Assembly (NCBI GenBank): GCA_928212115.1
Contig: CAKMRJ010005412.1
Coordinates: 256,334,765-256,398,764 of the forward strand
Direction of reading: 5' to 3'
DNA length: 64,000 nucleotides
Origin: Lactuca virosa
Taxonomy: Eukaryota > Streptophyta > Magnoliopsida > Asterales > Asteraceae
Shown: positions 47,865 to 58,370 of the stretch, piece by piece
Layout of the letters: every line of letters begins with the position of its first letter
Position numbering within the stretch: the stretch's first letter is position 1
Position numbers and translations under genes: made by a program
Notes under the pieces: model-generated
The model's database searches: none
What the model was told of the DNA's origin: nothing
What the model saw: only the letters and a program-made list of their open reading frames with translations

Positions 47865-48480
47865 ATCAGATTTGGGAACCCATGTCATAGAAACACCGGG
47901 TTTTCCTTTGTAAGCAACAAAGTTAACTTTTTCATTTGACAAAACAGATTGATTACCAGATGCACACACAAAACGTTGAGGTGATTGGACATTTGAAATT
48001 TTGGGCACCCATTTATAATTAGGTTTAGAAACATTTACAGGTGTTTTCGAAATGTTTTTCTTTGGTTTTGATCATTTGGGTTTCCGTCTAAGATTAGCCG
48101 AAGACCTAGATGATGACTTTGACGATACCGATCTTGGCTTAACCATTTTCGGTCTTATTAAAGTACATGTTGAATTTTTGTTTAAAAACCATTTATTCTT
48201 TTCAAGATCAACCCATTTTCTTTCATTATTAATGTTCCGATAACCATCAACTGAATGAGATCTCGAGGATTTTCTCTTAAGAGATCTTCCTCGTGACTCA
48301 TTCACTCCCCTTTGAGTATAAAAAGGAAAAATGCACGGGTTGAACAATTTCGTGCAATATGACCAGGGGTTCCATAGTTGAAACATGTCTGTTTCTTTAC
48401 ATGAAAATTGTTACCGCTCTTTTCTGGTTTAGTGACTTTATTTCGTTCTTTAGTTTTCCCACATGTGCATGTGCATGATT
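47862..48480 (-). pseudogene. copia A gag C-terminal part with CCHC knuckle
   Basis: Minus strand near 48470-48330 gives CTCTCGKTKERNKVTKPEK, then the knuckle CFNYGTPGHIARNC in another frame. The tail near 47920-47862 reads KGKPGVSMTWVPKSD and stops at TAA 47864-47862. B has the same tail (DWVPKTN) and the same stop position. The frame after the knuckle is shifted (48386-48072 is the shadow of the lost frame). Truncated at its N-terminal side. Confidence 0.75.
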
Positions 48481-48486
48481 CAGAAT

Positions 48487-48622
48487 GATGACTTATAATT
48501 TGTCAAATATTTTCACAATCTTTCGTGTTTAAGTGGAACACAATACCGACGATTGACCAGATCTATTCTTGAAGGTGAAGGTACTGAAAAACAGGTTAAG
48601 GTTGTCTCAAAACTTTGATCCC
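48487..48622 (+). repeat. left arm of inverted repeat around the antisense gene-like unit
   Basis: About 135 bp, ACTTATAAT...GTTTAAGTGG...GACCAGATCT...TTTGATCCCAAA, matched in inverted orientation by 52392-52548 at about 70 percent. The outer end merges with the gag of copia A. Confidence 0.75.
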
Positions 48623-49438
48623 AAAATTATAAAATTTGAAATGGTAAAAAGTTTTTTCTTTAGAGTTATTTTATTTTTATTTTTATTTTTATTTTTTATC
48701 TTCTAAAAATTAAAAATTAAAAAATAATATTAGTTTGAATTTAATTTTTTAGATTTTATTTAATTTTATTTAATTTTTTCTTTTTTTGTCTTCAAAATGG
48801 TTTTCATTTTTATTAAGAATTGGATGTATTGGGTTTGAATTTAAGGCTTTTGGTTTGCAGCCCATGGGTTTTCGGCCGGATCTGGTATAAGGTATAAAAG
48901 GAAGGGTTTGCTGCTGCAAACCCCACTTTCCTCGTAATTTCTTTCTCAGCCGCAAACGCCTCTTCCATTTCTCTCTCAACTTCTGATTTTGATTCATCAT
49001 CTATTTATGCGTTTTTCTGAAATTGATCATCGATTCATCAAGGTATAGTGATTGCGAGACCCACAATGCTAAATCTAACTTGATTCGATCGTGTTTTGCA
49101 GGGTTATAGATGCCAAAAGGTGTTCGTCATCGATCTGGAAGCGTTTACCGCCATAGATCTGTTTACCGCCGTTTAAAACATTTACAGCCATAAACAAGTT
49201 TACCGCCGTTAAACCGTTTACAGCCGTAAATGCGTTTACCGCCGTTAAACCGTTCACCGCCGTAAACTCATTTACAGTCGTAAACATGTTTACAGTTGTA
49301 AACTCGTTTCCAGCTATATACTTATTTTTCATCGAATCAAAATTAAATTAAGGCCAAATCAACTTGTAATTGAGAAAATTTATTTTTAATTGCTTAAATT
49401 CTTGATTTTCTCACTTGGCTCGTTTTGATGCAGAACAA
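48623..49438 (+). promoter_or_regulatory. putative promoter and 5' UTR of the plus-strand ORF
   Basis: TATAAAAG at 48893-48900, in a better context than the AT-rich DNA upstream. A possible short intron (GTATAGTG at 49043 to TTTTGCAG at 49101, 59 nt) and a further acceptor-like TTTTGATGCAG ending at 49432, seven bases before the ATG. Between them (49138-49315) are about ten GTTTACNGCNGTAAAC-type words. These signals point to a Pol II gene read on the plus strand, opposite to both neighbouring copia remnants. Inferred, not proven. Confidence 0.5.
49138..49315. repeat. cluster of GTTTACNGC / GCNGTAAAC palindromic words
   Basis: GTTTACCGCC, GTTTACAGCC and their complements alternate every 15-20 bases. 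The same words occur in the leader (55640-55860) and LTR (56190-56370) of copia B, which ties this segment to that family. Confidence 0.85.
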
Positions 49439-52244
49439 ATGGCTAACTTGAAGTTTTCGGAAAGTCACAACATTGCTGCTTATCTGTCCGATCCTCCAGC
49501 AGGACACCAAGAGTTTAGGTCCATGATTCATGGACTTAGAACTTGCAGACTTGCTCATGCTTATCAAACGAATCCAATCATTTATCAGGAGTTGGTAATG
49601 CAGTTTTGGGAAAAGGCTTCAATTAATGAAGGAGAAGATGGAGAAAGCATAGTGGAATCTATCATCCAAGGAAGAAAGATTGTGGTGTCAGAACAGACTA
49701 TTCGCGATGTGCTTCAAATCGAGGACCAGCCAAGATTTCCGACTGAAATTCCTGTTGAAAAGACCGAAGAGGTTCTTGAAAGAATGGGCTATGAAGGAGT
49801 GTTCCCTCCCACAATGAAGAAGCTTTTGCCTCTGTATTGGCGTTTTCTTGCTCACTCCTTTGTAATTTGCATCTCCGGCAGGAAAACAAGTGCTGATGAG
49901 ATTTCCCTTCTGAACACTAGCGTCATCGTTGCTTTAATCATGGATCTTGAATTTAATTTTTCAAGATATGTGTTGAACGAAATGAAGATCAATTTACAAG
50001 GGAAAAGGAAGGACAAATTTTTGATGTATCCAAGATTCCTTCAGATGATCTTTGACAATAAATATCCGGACTTAGAAAGGAAAGGTGATTCCTTGGATTT
50101 GAAAATTTTGGGTGCAAACACGTTTGGTTTAATGAAGCAAAACCACAAGGGTACAACATTAGTGTTTCAAGGAAAGTACCCATTGGAGAAATTTGGTCAG
50201 TTTGCTGAGATTGGTGAAGCTTCTAAATCAGAAAATTCCTCCAATGATGAAGATGATGAGATCACTGTTTCTGATCATGAAGAAGATGTTGTTCTTCCTG
50301 TTGCAATTATAGCAGAAGAACATGTGCCAGTGACCAATGAAGATGACAATGATGATGATGATGAAGGTGATGATGAGATGGGTTTAGAGGATGATGTCTT
50401 AGTTTTTGATAATGATGAGGATGATGATGATGGAACTGAAATGGTTCAAGGTGATGATTTATCAGGCTATGACAATGATGATTTGAACTTTGATTTCGAG
50501 CAGAGTATTGATTTCGAGCCAAGCAATGATGACCTCCATTCGTTTTTTGATGACATCAATGATGTTGTAAATCCTTCAATGGAGACAGGGGGAGATGTTA
50601 ACTTTCCTAAAGTGCCACCTCCAATAGTTGATCAGGTAGCCGAGGTTATTACTAATCTGGACTCTTCTGCAAGGATTCCTCCCCGAGCAGATGCTACTCC
50701 AACCATTATGCCATCTGAGAGTGATCTTCATGAGACACCAGCCTACCAGCCTCCATTTAAAAAGAGAAGAGCCGATCCGAGGCCGGGAGTGCTTATCAGG
50801 GAACAAGCTCAGGATATTCAACAGTCCGCTGCAGCCGACACTCCAGCCAAACCAACCCACTCTGACAGCCAAACAGTGGATGAGGATCCCAACACTACTC
50901 GCTCACTTTTTGAAACTGGGAGTTCTTCAGCTCCTGGTGGCTCATCAACTCCCCAACCTGCGCATGATGTTGCCTCGGAGAGGCTTGCCATGTTTTTAGC
51001 TCAACAATATTCTGACCCTGCACCCCGAGGCAAATGAGTATCTATTGGTGCAGGGAGTTCTGGGGGAGTTGATCCATTAATTTCCGAGCTTCGTGCAGAG
51101 ATTGGAATCTTAAATCAGAAGATTATCGAGAAAGATATTTTGATAGGAACTCTGGACGTTAGAGTTTCTGATCTTGAAAAAGAAAATCTTAAAAAATCTG
51201 CACAAATTTCAGCTCTGCAACTCAATCTTGGCGCTCTATCTGCTGGATACTTTGATTTAAAGAACAAGATGATTAGTGAATTTGGAGACAAATTCAAAAC
51301 ATCCAGCGGAGAGACCAGTGCAGTTGAGACTTCTCCGAGTGCCCCCTGCCCAATCATCCCAACAAGATCCACTTGATGATCCTCCACCTGTGAGAACCAC
51401 TCATATTTTTGACCGGTTTGAAGTTGAACCTTCTCAAGCTAATCCCAGAGTTACTTTGAAGCAAGCCCAGAGACGAGTCTATAGTCAAAAGAAAAGGAAA
51501 TGGCTCTTCATGAAGAATTCTAACAAGAATGTTCGTGGAGACCAACCTCAAATGATTGTGACTGATCTTCAAAAGAAGAGGTTCGGAAATAAATATGACG
51601 ACCGGTCAGGAATAATGATGTGGGGATTTCATAATAAACTAAATACTTGGGTGGTTAAAAGGAAGAGCGGAAACACGGAACACTATAAGCACAAGAAATT
51701 TTAGCTCTTGGACAAAAGTGGATCTTACTGAACTTGCCAAAGCTCCCTTCCACAACCCATCAAATGATCCTCGAGGGAGTGACTTCAAACTCTTTTTAGA
51801 GAATCAAGTAAAGAGGAAGTTTGATGGAATGAAGACAACATAATCTTTTGTGAAGAAAGCCAAAGATGTTCTTGACCCAAAAACCAACAAAGCCATGAAA
51901 ACTGTGATATGGCCTCCTACAAAGAAAATGAAAGAAATTCCCATTATTCAACATTTCCGAGATGGATCTCTTCACGATATGGACTATTGGGTAGTCGACG
52001 AGGCCACAGCCACTGCTGTAATCAAATTCTCAACCGGTGTCTTTCATGTTGTGAGTCGAAGGATCTACTACAGTTTGGTGAACGTGACATTCACACTCTG
52101 GCTCAACATCAAATAGTGGTCAAGAATGAGATTCTCGAGTCCGCCTCTAAAGAGTTCACAAGTATGATCGCTGAGATTATAAACAAGAAGATGTGGTTGG
52201 GGGCCATGGGGAGATCTGACTTGCTGATCATTGAGAAAGATTGA
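49439..52244 (+). pseudogene. long plus-strand ORF antisense to SIRE-like copia (Asteraceae retroelement-associated family)
   Basis: From ATG 49439 (MANLKFSESHNIAAYLSDP) 532 codons are open to a TGA at 51035. The frame then goes on through a probable coiled coil (51050-51290: LISELRAEIGILNQKIIEKD), shifts near 51300, and continues with a basic block (LKQAQRRVYSQKKRKW), further breaks, and a C-terminal part (PPTKKMKEIPIIQHFRDGS; FGERDIHTLAQHQI) to the stop at 52244: about 930 codons originally. Residues 1-260 look globular (VSEQTIRDVL; FLMYPRFLQMIFD). Residues about 262-380 are very acidic (Asp/Glu runs). No enzyme motif is seen. From memory, similar ORFs are common in Asteraceae annotations under unreliable names and accompany copia elements; function unknown. 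Confidence 0.7.
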
Positions 52245-52245
52245 G

Positions 52246-52391
52246 TTCATGCTAGCATCAAACCAAGGGGGAGACAAATTTTTGGATTTTTAATTTTTCT
52301 GATTTTTGTTTGATTTTTAAATTTTTAATTCTCCCCCTAAATTTGTGCATAGAGGAAAACTATGAAGAAATTTAACAGAAACAAAAATAAT
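52246..52391. other. purine/pyrimidine tracts between ORF and inverted repeat
   Basis: AAGGGGGAGAC at 52263-52273 (plus) and CTCCCCCTAAATTTGTGCAT at 52332-52351. The latter is the same 3' tract that follows pol in copia A (44367-44386), so in minus orientation this is the post-pol region of a SIRE-like element whose next unit is the antisense ORF. Confidence 0.6.
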
Positions 52392-52548
52392 AACTAAATT
52401 TAAGACTAATTTGGGATCAAAGTTGTCAGGCAATCCAATATCGTTTATCAGCAGACACCTGCATGCTTAGATCTGGTCAATCACTGGTATTGTGATCCAC
52501 TTAAACACAAAGGATATTTGACAGATTGGACAGATTATAAGTGACAAG
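52392..52548 (-). repeat. right arm of inverted repeat around the antisense gene-like unit
   Basis: Inverted partner of 48487-48622. It keeps TTTGATCCCAAA, AGATCTGGTCAATC and CCACTTAAACAC in reverse order. Confidence 0.75.
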
Positions 52549-53630
52549 TCATTATGATATATATTCCTAAATGGACCATTTGGCTGATGACGAGCAAGGA
52601 TATTGTTGTTCACTTAAATTCAACAGCGAGATCTACAGACAACCTATTAAATGGTTCAATTTTAGATGTACTAGAATGTGTTCCCCACTTCCCGACATAC
52701 CCCGGTAATCAAGAACTTCCAAAGAACTCCTTACTTTAGGTGAGTATTCAATCATTAAGAAAGAAGTCAGATATAGAAGTGCATATGTTGTATCCCAGGT
52801 CGGATGTTTTCCAATCACGCAGAGGGAGCAACATATGACTAACATAGATAGAGGGTTAGAGAGATAGAAGGATGCATATGTTGTGTCCCAGGTCGGATCT
52901 TCCGATCACGTAGAGGGGACATCATATGACTAACAGATAGAAAGAATTTCATAGATTAGGATATGCATAGAGATAGAGTTGCATATGTTGCATTCCGGGT
53001 CGGATATGTTCCAATCACGCAGAGGAGGCAACGTATGACTGACAGATAGAAAGCAAGAAAATAATTTCCTACAGACCTACTTTATCAGAACGCCCCAGTT
53101 GCCATATCAATACTGGAACTAAGGACATGAGTCCATACATCGAGGAAATGTAAAGCCATAATTCTAGATAGATATGATTTTTAGTGTATCCTATATGTTC
53201 CCATGTTTATCTCACTACTCAATCTACCCGAGCGTCGTATTGTCAGTCCAAATAGAACTATCTAAGTCCATACTGTCAAGTCCTTTCATTGTCAATCTAT
53301 GTCTAGTCCTTTTGAATCCTTAGTGCCTACCAGCACATTGAACACAAAGTCTAGACAATTTGGCTTCAGTGCATTACACAAATTTCATATTGCCCTTTAG
53401 CACTAGACTTCATACCACTTCCCAAACAATACCTACTAACGAAAGACTATAAGAAAATAAAAGATTATCTTCAAAATGAATCATTGTAACAAAAACTCAG
53501 GTGTATCGAGAAGAAAAATCAAACTGTAAGTCATCAATTGAATTTGCATCCATAAGGTCTGAGAACAGCACACATATTTTAATCTCAGAACAGATCCGAA
53601 AATTCTTCACATCGTTAAGCACAAACCCCA
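52549..53630. other. unassigned DNA with three about 100-bp tandem units
   Basis: Units at about 52778-52848, 52872-52936 and 52980-53043 share GCATATGTTGTATCCCAGGT then CGGAT, TCCAATCACG, AGAGG and CATATGACTAACAG. The style is like the tandem units of the gypsy LTRs here (38885-39110), so this may be part of a decayed LTR. No gene. Confidence 0.45.
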
Positions 53631-53801
53631 TGTTTGATCTTCTCCTTTCTTCCTTTCCCACAAAGGACACATACTCTCAAACAAAGTTTTGAATGTTGTA
53701 CAGTTGAGAGATGTCCCCTATCATGTGTTTGGAACAGCCACTACCAACAAACCGAAGTCTGATGATATGCCTCCATAGCTGCTCCAGCACAGAGTGCGGG
53801 A

Positions 53802-55154
53802 TTAATTGGTCTTTGGAACCCAATCCATTTTGAAACTGTGTTGACCTTTGTCATCAATGCAAGGTACTTTCTCCCATGACATATCCTGCTTATCAGAAAC
53901 GGAAGATGAAGAAATGTTAGACTCATTAGGTGATTTGGGAGAGTGAACCTTTGGTACCCATCTGTAGTTCGGTTTAACCCATTTCTTGTTCGTTCGGATT
54001 GATGCCTCAGCACTTGCTTTTGAACTTGAAACGGGCTGCTGAGATAGCTTTGACCTAACCGGTCTTGGTTTCACAGGAGCATCTCTTGAACTTGGCTTCT
54101 TGGACGGCATTCCCTTCTTGTTCTTGGGAGTTGGATTCTTGGCCTTTTTGGCATTCCAGTCACCATTTTTTGAATGTGACCTTGGTGGATTTCTTTTGAA
54201 AGATCTCCCTCTTGTCGCATTCTGCCAACCTTGTGCATAGTAGGGAACGTATGCGCGATTTGGACAATTTCTGGCAATGTGTCCAGGTGTTCCACATTGA
54301 AAATATGTCTTTTTCTTCACGTAGGTATTGTTTCTTCCTGCCCCTGGTGGCGTGCCCTTGCCTCGTTTCTTATTGTTCCCACATGCACACATACAACACG
54401 CACTCTGATTCGCTTGTTTTGGTGGCCTGTATTTACCAACATTAAGTTTATTAGAAGCAACTGAGTTAGAAGCAACAGATTCAGAGTTCAAGGAGTCATT
54501 AGTTTGACAATCAGTAGAATTTGCAGAACTATAATTAGTTCTGATCTCTTTGTTCTCATCCTCCACTACTTTACCTGCACATGAAGTAGAACCATTAAAA
54601 ACATTCACCTTAATATTCTTAGTTGGCCCAGATTGTTCAGTATTAACTGAAGCTTGTTCAGGGAGTGGGCCAAACTGAGCAGGAATTTCTTCCTCGTTAG
54701 TCTCAAGGGGTGGGTTATAGTTGTCATTGAAAGGAGGTGGGACACTATGATACCCTAGACCCTTAGTTTGATTATATTTAAATTTCAATTGTTTCTTAAT
54801 CATAGTCTCAACTTTCTAACTTGACACATCAAACTTTTAGAAGTTAAAATCTGCATTTTCAAATTTGTTTTTCAATGTGTCAAGCTCGGCAGTTAGACTG
54901 GCAAGCTGTCCCTTAACATAATCATAATTTACACATTTATTATTGTATTCTTCTTGACGTTTTCTAAAGTCCTTTGTTTTGGCCTCTGGTTGTGCTTTTA
55001 AGGGTTTTTGACCTTTCCTAAGTGTATATCCTTCATATCTAAGCTCCTCATTTTCCCTTTTTAGCAAATCAAATTGTTCGCGAAGAAATTTAATCGTAGT
55101 TTCACAAGATTGAGAACATGAAACTTCATTGACCGGGATGTTTGCGAAACTCAT
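53802..55154 (-). pseudogene. copia B gag C-terminal region: coiled coil and CCHC knuckle
   Basis: One frame from ATG 55154 (MSFANIPVNEVSCSQSC) to TAA 53804-53802, about 450 codons, with two stops at 54810-54840. Residues 18-100 are a likely coiled coil (FLREQFDLLKRENEELRYEG; QLASLTAELDTLKNKFE). Later come CCMCACGNNKKRGK, the knuckle YFQCGTPGHIARNCPNRAY with the first Cys replaced by Tyr, and a basic Lys/Arg/Pro/Ser tail. The UBN2 capsid domain usual for copia gag is missing at the N-terminus, so the 5' part of gag was lost. Confidence 0.8.
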
Positions 55155-56079
55155 TTTTTACCAAAAATGCCCTTTGACCATAAACCTCAAAAGTCAAATT
55201 AAAAAATTTAAACTTAAAAGTCAAACTTAAAAAATCAAACTTAAAAGTCAAACCGAAAAGCTAAATGTGAAAACTTGAAAGTTAAACGAAAAAGTCAAAG
55301 TTTAAAGTCAAAGGTCAAACTTGAAAGTCAAAGACAATTTTTTTAAGGTTAAAAGTCAAAAATTAAAAATCAAAACTTTGGGTTGAAAATAAAATTTTAA
55401 AATTTGAAAAATTAATTTTTGGGCCAAAATTGTAAAAAATTCGAAAATAGGAATGGAATTGCGAAGCTATATGATTTAATCAGGGAGGATGTTAAACATC
55501 TGTCTTGCTAGATCAATTGGTAAGGTGGCAGGTTGTGTATGCAAGAGACCCGAGTTCGAATCTTGCAACCCCTCAGATTTTTTAAATTATTCGCTGCTGA
55601 CCAAGAACTCGCATGAGCTGACTGAGAACGCAAGTCGAACACGTGCTGGAACTCGAACCGGACACCCACCAAAGCCGAAAACGTACAAGGCTGTAAACAC
55701 TTCGTCTGTAAATGCTTCGGACCGCAAACTCAGAAACGCTCTTCCTGACCGCAAACCTCTCGTTATCGGCTGGAAACGAGTTTACGGCTATAAACGGGTT
55801 TATGGCTGTAAACGCTGCTGACCGCAAATAAGATTCCGGCTGCAAACCCTCGCAAACCCTAGCTGCTGACCGCAAACCGCCGACACCCCTCGCTGGTTAC
55901 GACCAAAAAACTCGATTTTCACCTTTTTAGCTCCAAAACTCGATCAAAAACTCATTTTTATGAAAAACACGAAGAACAAACCCCCAATATTTTGTCAAAA
56001 ACTATCCAAAAACATAAAATCTTTCAAGAAAAAGTGCAAAAATGCTCCAGATCTTGCCAAAGAGATTGATACAATCCAA
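55155..56079 (-). other. leader of copia B with GTAAAC motifs
   Basis: AT-rich AAGTCAAA-type repeats at 55180-55380, and GTAAACG/CGCAAAC words at 55640-55860. No ORF supported. Confidence 0.7.
55500..55583 (+). tRNA. tRNA-like sequence (decayed tRNA gene or SINE head)
   Basis: A-box-like TAGATCAATTGG (55509-55520), B-box GAGTTCGAATC (55552-55562) and a T6 run (55578-55583) as a Pol III terminator, with the usual 30-40 base spacing. The cloverleaf is poor: I can form a T arm but not a clean acceptor stem. It lies antisense in the leader of copia B. Confidence 0.4.
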
Positions 56080-56092
56080 GCTCTAATACCAA
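56080..56092 (-). other. primer binding site of copia B (tRNA-Met like)
   Basis: The plus strand reads GCTCTAATACCAA; its complement matches the tRNA-Met site with one change. One base from the LTR. Confidence 0.8.
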
Positions 56093-56093
56093 C

Positions 56094-56468
56094 TGTAAGT
56101 CCCCAAAAACTAAGAACCCAACTAGTGATCAACTCAAAGAACAAGCTCAAATGATAAAAACAAGAAGGAGTAGAAGCAAGAATGATCCAAATTGCACACG
56201 TTTATACTGGCTGCAAACGTCAGGTACAATGGACTCAAAAATACACACATACGACTGTAAACTACTACCGTACTCTGACACCTACTAACACTATATATAG
56301 GGAATAGTGGCTGCAAACACGTTTACATCCGTAAACATGTTTACAACCGCAAACGAGTTTACAGCCGCAAAAACACCCAACCACAAACACCAACCCAACC
56401 GTAAACCCTTACAAATACATGAACAAATACACACACAACCTATACAAAAGAATGCCTAGCTCAAACCA
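56094..56468 (-). repeat. 5' LTR of copia B
   Basis: About 375 bp, TGTAAGTCCCC to AAACCA. CTATATATAG near 56289-56298 is the TATA box. GTTTAC/GTAAAC palindromic words cluster right downstream of it in transcription sense (part at 56200-56260) and upstream (56310-56370). The right end is set by analogy to A and is less sure. Confidence 0.7.
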
Positions 56469-58354
56469 ACAAAATATGACTTAACAGGCTCACCAGATGT
56501 ACCACTCCCGACTCATGGAACATAGCACACAACACTCCATAATATTCCAGATAATGACCAAATAACTCCAAATACCCCGTATCTTAGATGAAAACCTTGG
56601 AATCCTCCCAATGTGACTCCCTCTAGTCACCCAAAATCTCATACCGACACATCACTGGACATCTCGACCGTCCCGAATTAGTTACGACTCTCAAACTGAG
56701 AGTAATGAACTATCATACACACCTTATCTCTGATTCCTCAGCCAACAGTTCATCGTGTGAATTATCATAGAAGCAAGAGACCTCACTCTCACAGTCGATA
56801 TACAATGTAAACAACGAGGGCCGCCGCCCCGATATACTCCTCTTGATTACCTGGAACTGCTGCTAAAATATGCCTTATTATACTCAACTAAGGCATATCC
56901 TTGCACTTATCCATCTCAGTTCTTACCTATGACTCTCTTATGGTATAAAAATACCTTGCAGCAGACATACTACAAAATACTCGGGTGAAAATATCGCAAC
57001 TATATGCTACCCCATGGGGTTTTACCTCCAAACTCTGAAACCGGAAGCTCGTTATCTCTTTCGCTTCATACGGGAAGCGGGAATAGTGAAATTCTCATCA
57101 CAGGGAGTGACATCTCAACCATCGGCCGATCACTCAACCCAGACCGCAATCCTCCACAAGGCATTATCTCCACTTTTCCATGAGTCCTACAACTCCAACT
57201 GGCAGCTCACCAGTCAAACCCCTTGGGATCTAAACTCAATTTTTCTCGCAAGGTACACTCTATTGAAGCTCCACCGACATGGCTCTCTGGCCCCACAGTT
57301 TACCCTATCCATTCTCAATCTGAGCACCCATCGTCGGATAACTGGTAAAGACGGAAGCACCCTCTGCTATGAAACATGGTACCCGAACCATGTTATCTCC
57401 CTTCAATATGCTATTTAGAACCTCTGGAATTCTCCCTGTTTCGAGTATGGGCCCTCTGCTTTTAGTAGTATGGGCCCATACTACCTGTCACATCTACCCA
57501 TACTTTCCACACGGATCGTCCTAGATTTCCTAAGCAGCTGCTCAACCTTCTAGATCTCTAATCCCATTACACATTTTCTCTCTCCAGCGAATACTCACCT
57601 CTAAACAGCGTACTCATCGGACTAAAATTACTCCATAGGCTCTCCTAGGTGCTCACACTTCTCTGCCCTCAGCTGCTGAAGAACTCCTCATGATGCCAGC
57701 CATCTACCTCCTGAATATCGTCATATTCACTTAGTAGCTGACTCCCATCATTCAAGAGCTCCACAAAGCACATAGCAAGCATCATTCGGGCATCGAATAA
57801 CCTCCACCAGCACATAAAACCACTCTAGCATACAACTCCACTTGCTCTATCCACAACTCAAAAGGCATCACCGCACTCAGGCAATCCTACCTCTCGTGGG
57901 TATCTAACTACTCTCTCAGTAGATTCCTCAGTTGCACATCTAGGTATCTCTCCTAGATTAATCCGCTACTCAAAGCTCTCTCTAAAAGATTCCTGCTAGG
58001 TACTCCTACTCAGCACATACATAGACCAAATAGCAGATAATATCAATCAATAGCATCCTCTAGACTAAGGCATCATGAATCAGGCAACTCTAACTCTAAA
58101 TTCCTGAAATACCTAGCATATCCTCTACCATGCACCTCTAATATCTCATAAATATCTCATAATATAAAGAAGCAATTGTATTTTTGGGAAATCACCGTTC
58201 GGGCTCTGGCTGATTGTACACACAGCTTCATATCGTTTTCTGTGAAAGCTCTTACTCGTTTTTTGAAAAATCATTTCTTTTTATAAATTTTTTTCTCAAT
58301 TCCTCATTTTGAGTCCAGACATACCCGAGAGTAAATCTGAATCCCTCAAACCTA
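56469..58354 (-). other. internal sequence of gypsy E (leader side), no gene recognised
   Basis: 57440-57530 resembles the leader of gypsy F in inverted orientation. A 134-codon plus-strand frame at 57014-57418 has no recognisable domain and runs antisense to the element. I treat it as chance. No gag motif is legible. Confidence 0.5.
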
Positions 58355-58367
58355 GGCTCTGATACCA
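58355..58367 (-). other. primer binding site of gypsy E (tRNA-Met)
   Basis: GGCTCTGATACCA on the plus strand, three bases from the LTR; its complement matches initiator tRNA-Met. Confidence 0.9.
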
Positions 58368-58370
58368 ACT

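Larger units (their letters stand above)
43904..48622 (-). mobile_element. SIRE-like copia element A (3' part)
   Basis: Minus strand: gag end with CCHC knuckle, protease, integrase, RT, RNase H, purine tract and 3' LTR. It is truncated in gag at about 48480-48622 against the inverted-repeat junction. Pol keeps one reading frame over about 1130 codons apart from two stops, so it is younger than B or J. Confidence 0.85.
53631..56468 (-). mobile_element. SIRE-like copia element B (5' part)
   Basis: Minus strand: 5' LTR 56094-56468, primer binding site, about 0.9 kb leader, gag and the first codons of protease (FVGSGCSKHMIGD at about 53690-53750, catalytic Asp changed to Gly). It is truncated at about 53631. 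Together with the antisense ORF and the 3' tract at 52332 it may once have formed one element lacking pol. Confidence 0.75.

Noticed and set aside
48487..52548. Calling the inverted-repeat unit a DNA transposon outright
   Set aside because: The arms are only about 70 percent alike, no target duplication is visible, and the ORF has no transposase motif; the link to SIRE-like elements is at least as strong.
57014..57418. 134-codon plus-strand ORF
   Set aside because: No domain, no promoter, antisense in the internal part of gypsy E; its length is within chance for this GC content.
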